Below, piece by piece: positions 31,811-32,274 of a stretch of 32,274 nucleotides of DNA. Numbering within the stretch: the first letter of the stretch is position 1; each line of letters opens with the position of its first letter. The notes beneath the pieces were generated by a model. That model ran no database searches and was not told where the DNA came from. It saw only the letters and a program-made list of their open reading frames with translations. The stretch lies in contig CALGTU010000024.1 of the NCBI GenBank assembly GCA_937901465.1, positions 1 to 32,274 of the forward strand, written 5' to 3'. The stretch is from an uncultured Clostridia bacterium. Its GTDB lineage: Bacteria > Bacillota > Clostridia > Oscillospirales > Ruminococcaceae. A program made the position numbers and the translations under genes.

Positions 31811-32239
31811 CATTACTCCTCTGTAAAACAAAAATGGTATCGTGAAATCCACGATACCATTTTGTTTTTTATCAAAAGTTTTTCTTATTGTTTCGTCATC
31901 TAAGTTACATAAAAATTCCCCTAGTGACACATTACTTATTTTGTTTTCATAAGCTATATCTACCAAAGCTTTAACTGCTGTTAAATCAAATCCACAAGAC
32001 TTTAATGCTTTATATAAAGAATCAATCTTTTCTTCTTTTAATCTTTGAATTAATAGTTGATCATCTTTAATCCATTCAGCTTTAATTCCAGCGTTTCTTG
32101 CTCTCTCTAAACCATAAGCTTTTTCCTTATTAGAAACTACTAGAGCAATTTCACCATTTATATAACCTTCTTTAACTGAATCGATTAATGATTGAAGATT
32201 AGTACCTCCACCAGATACGAATACTGCAATTCTTACCAT
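31802..32239 (-). pseudogene. purN: purN-like gene start fused to an unrelated tail
   Basis: The first 74 residues are the start of phosphoribosylglycinamide formyltransferase, which makes formyl-GAR in purine synthesis: VRIAVFVSGGGTNLQSLIDS is the phosphate-binding loop, and ALVVSNKEKAYGLERARNAG follows normally. At about 32,015 the frame leaves the family. The expected catalytic Asn-His region is missing, and a tail reading KALKSCGFDLTAVKALVDIA then VSLGEFLCNLDDETIRK follows, which I do not recognise. The last 20 or so residues merely translate the terminator of the opposite gene, and the stop overlaps that gene's end. A real truncation or an assembly join is likely. TTA leucine codons set it apart from the rest of the window. 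Confidence 0.7.
31831..31868. terminator. Terminator after the DUF4358-like lipoprotein
   Basis: TGGTATCGTG (31835-31844) pairs perfectly with CACGATACCA (31850-31859), extended by A-T pairs, followed by TTTTGTTTTTT. Confidence 0.92.
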
Positions 32240-32274
32240 TTTAAATCAACTTCTCCACTATTTGTTACTTTACC
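32233..32274 (-). CDS. purM: purM 3' end (14 codons, partial)
   Basis: Reading in from the right edge on the minus strand gives GKVTNSGEVDLKW and a TAA stop. This resembles the C-terminus of phosphoribosylformylglycinamidine cyclo-ligase, which closes the imidazole ring in purine synthesis. Its stop overlaps the purN start (ATGGTAA), the usual purM-purN coupling. The fragment is short, so the call rests mostly on that linkage. Confidence 0.6.
   Translation of the reverse strand, partial: GKVTNSGEVDLKW

Overview
The window looks like chromosomal DNA of a gut-type Gram-positive Clostridia (Ruminococcus/Oscillospiraceae-like). The evidence is strong AAGGAGG ribosome binding sites, TTGACA/TATAAT promoters with 17-base spacers, short T-rich terminators, the sporulation genes yabP and yabQ beside divIC and yabR, a metG-tatD pair, a TPP riboswitch on a thiT-like gene, and lipoproteins with Thr/Glu-rich linkers. 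There is no phage, insertion sequence, CRISPR array, rRNA or tRNA that I can see.

Base and codon use do not look uniform. From 1 to about 12 kb the DNA is the more GC-rich, with GAG, CTG and GGC frequent. From about 12.5 to 31.8 kb it is AT-richer, with GAA, ACA, TCA, AGA and CTT preferred. The last 400 bases are AT-richer still, with TTA leucine codons. The first change falls inside metG and the second beside a terminator within a broken purN-like frame. Both are possible assembly joins, so linkage across them should be treated with care.

Layout. 0-5.1 kb: a partial zinc-ribbon protein, a Gfo/Idh/MocA oxidoreductase, a secreted CAP-domain protein, then a minus-strand group with a broken XRE regulator, two small hypothetical proteins and a NimA-like flavoprotein. 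5.2-9.8 kb: pyrE with two unrecognised downstream genes, a TatD nuclease and an alpha/beta hydrolase. 9.9-15.7 kb: degV (minus), metG, a second TatD, yabP-yabQ, divIC and yabR. 15.7-18.6 kb: an amidohydrolase, a fumarase alpha subunit without an adjacent beta subunit, a lipoprotein whose C-terminus resembles BECR-type RNase toxin tails, and a CPCC-family protein. 18.7-22.2 kb: an EF-G-like GTPase with altered G3 and G4 motifs, then an AbrB-acyltransferase pair. 22.2-27.1 kb, minus strand: tadA, a CPBP homologue lacking its catalytic residues, a PflX-like radical SAM protein, riboswitch-controlled thiT and pyk. 27.2-31.8 kb: an operon with two tiny single-span membrane peptides, a YtrA-type GntR repressor, an ABC ATPase, a nine-span permease with a large external domain, and a DUF4358-like lipoprotein. 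31.8-32.3 kb, minus strand: the end of purM and the start of purN.

The best candidates for little-described biology are the micropeptide/GntR/ABC operon with its repeat-rich operator, the lipoprotein plus CPCC pair, and hairpins that include the ribosome binding site of the following gene (yabP and the 31.27 kb lipoprotein).
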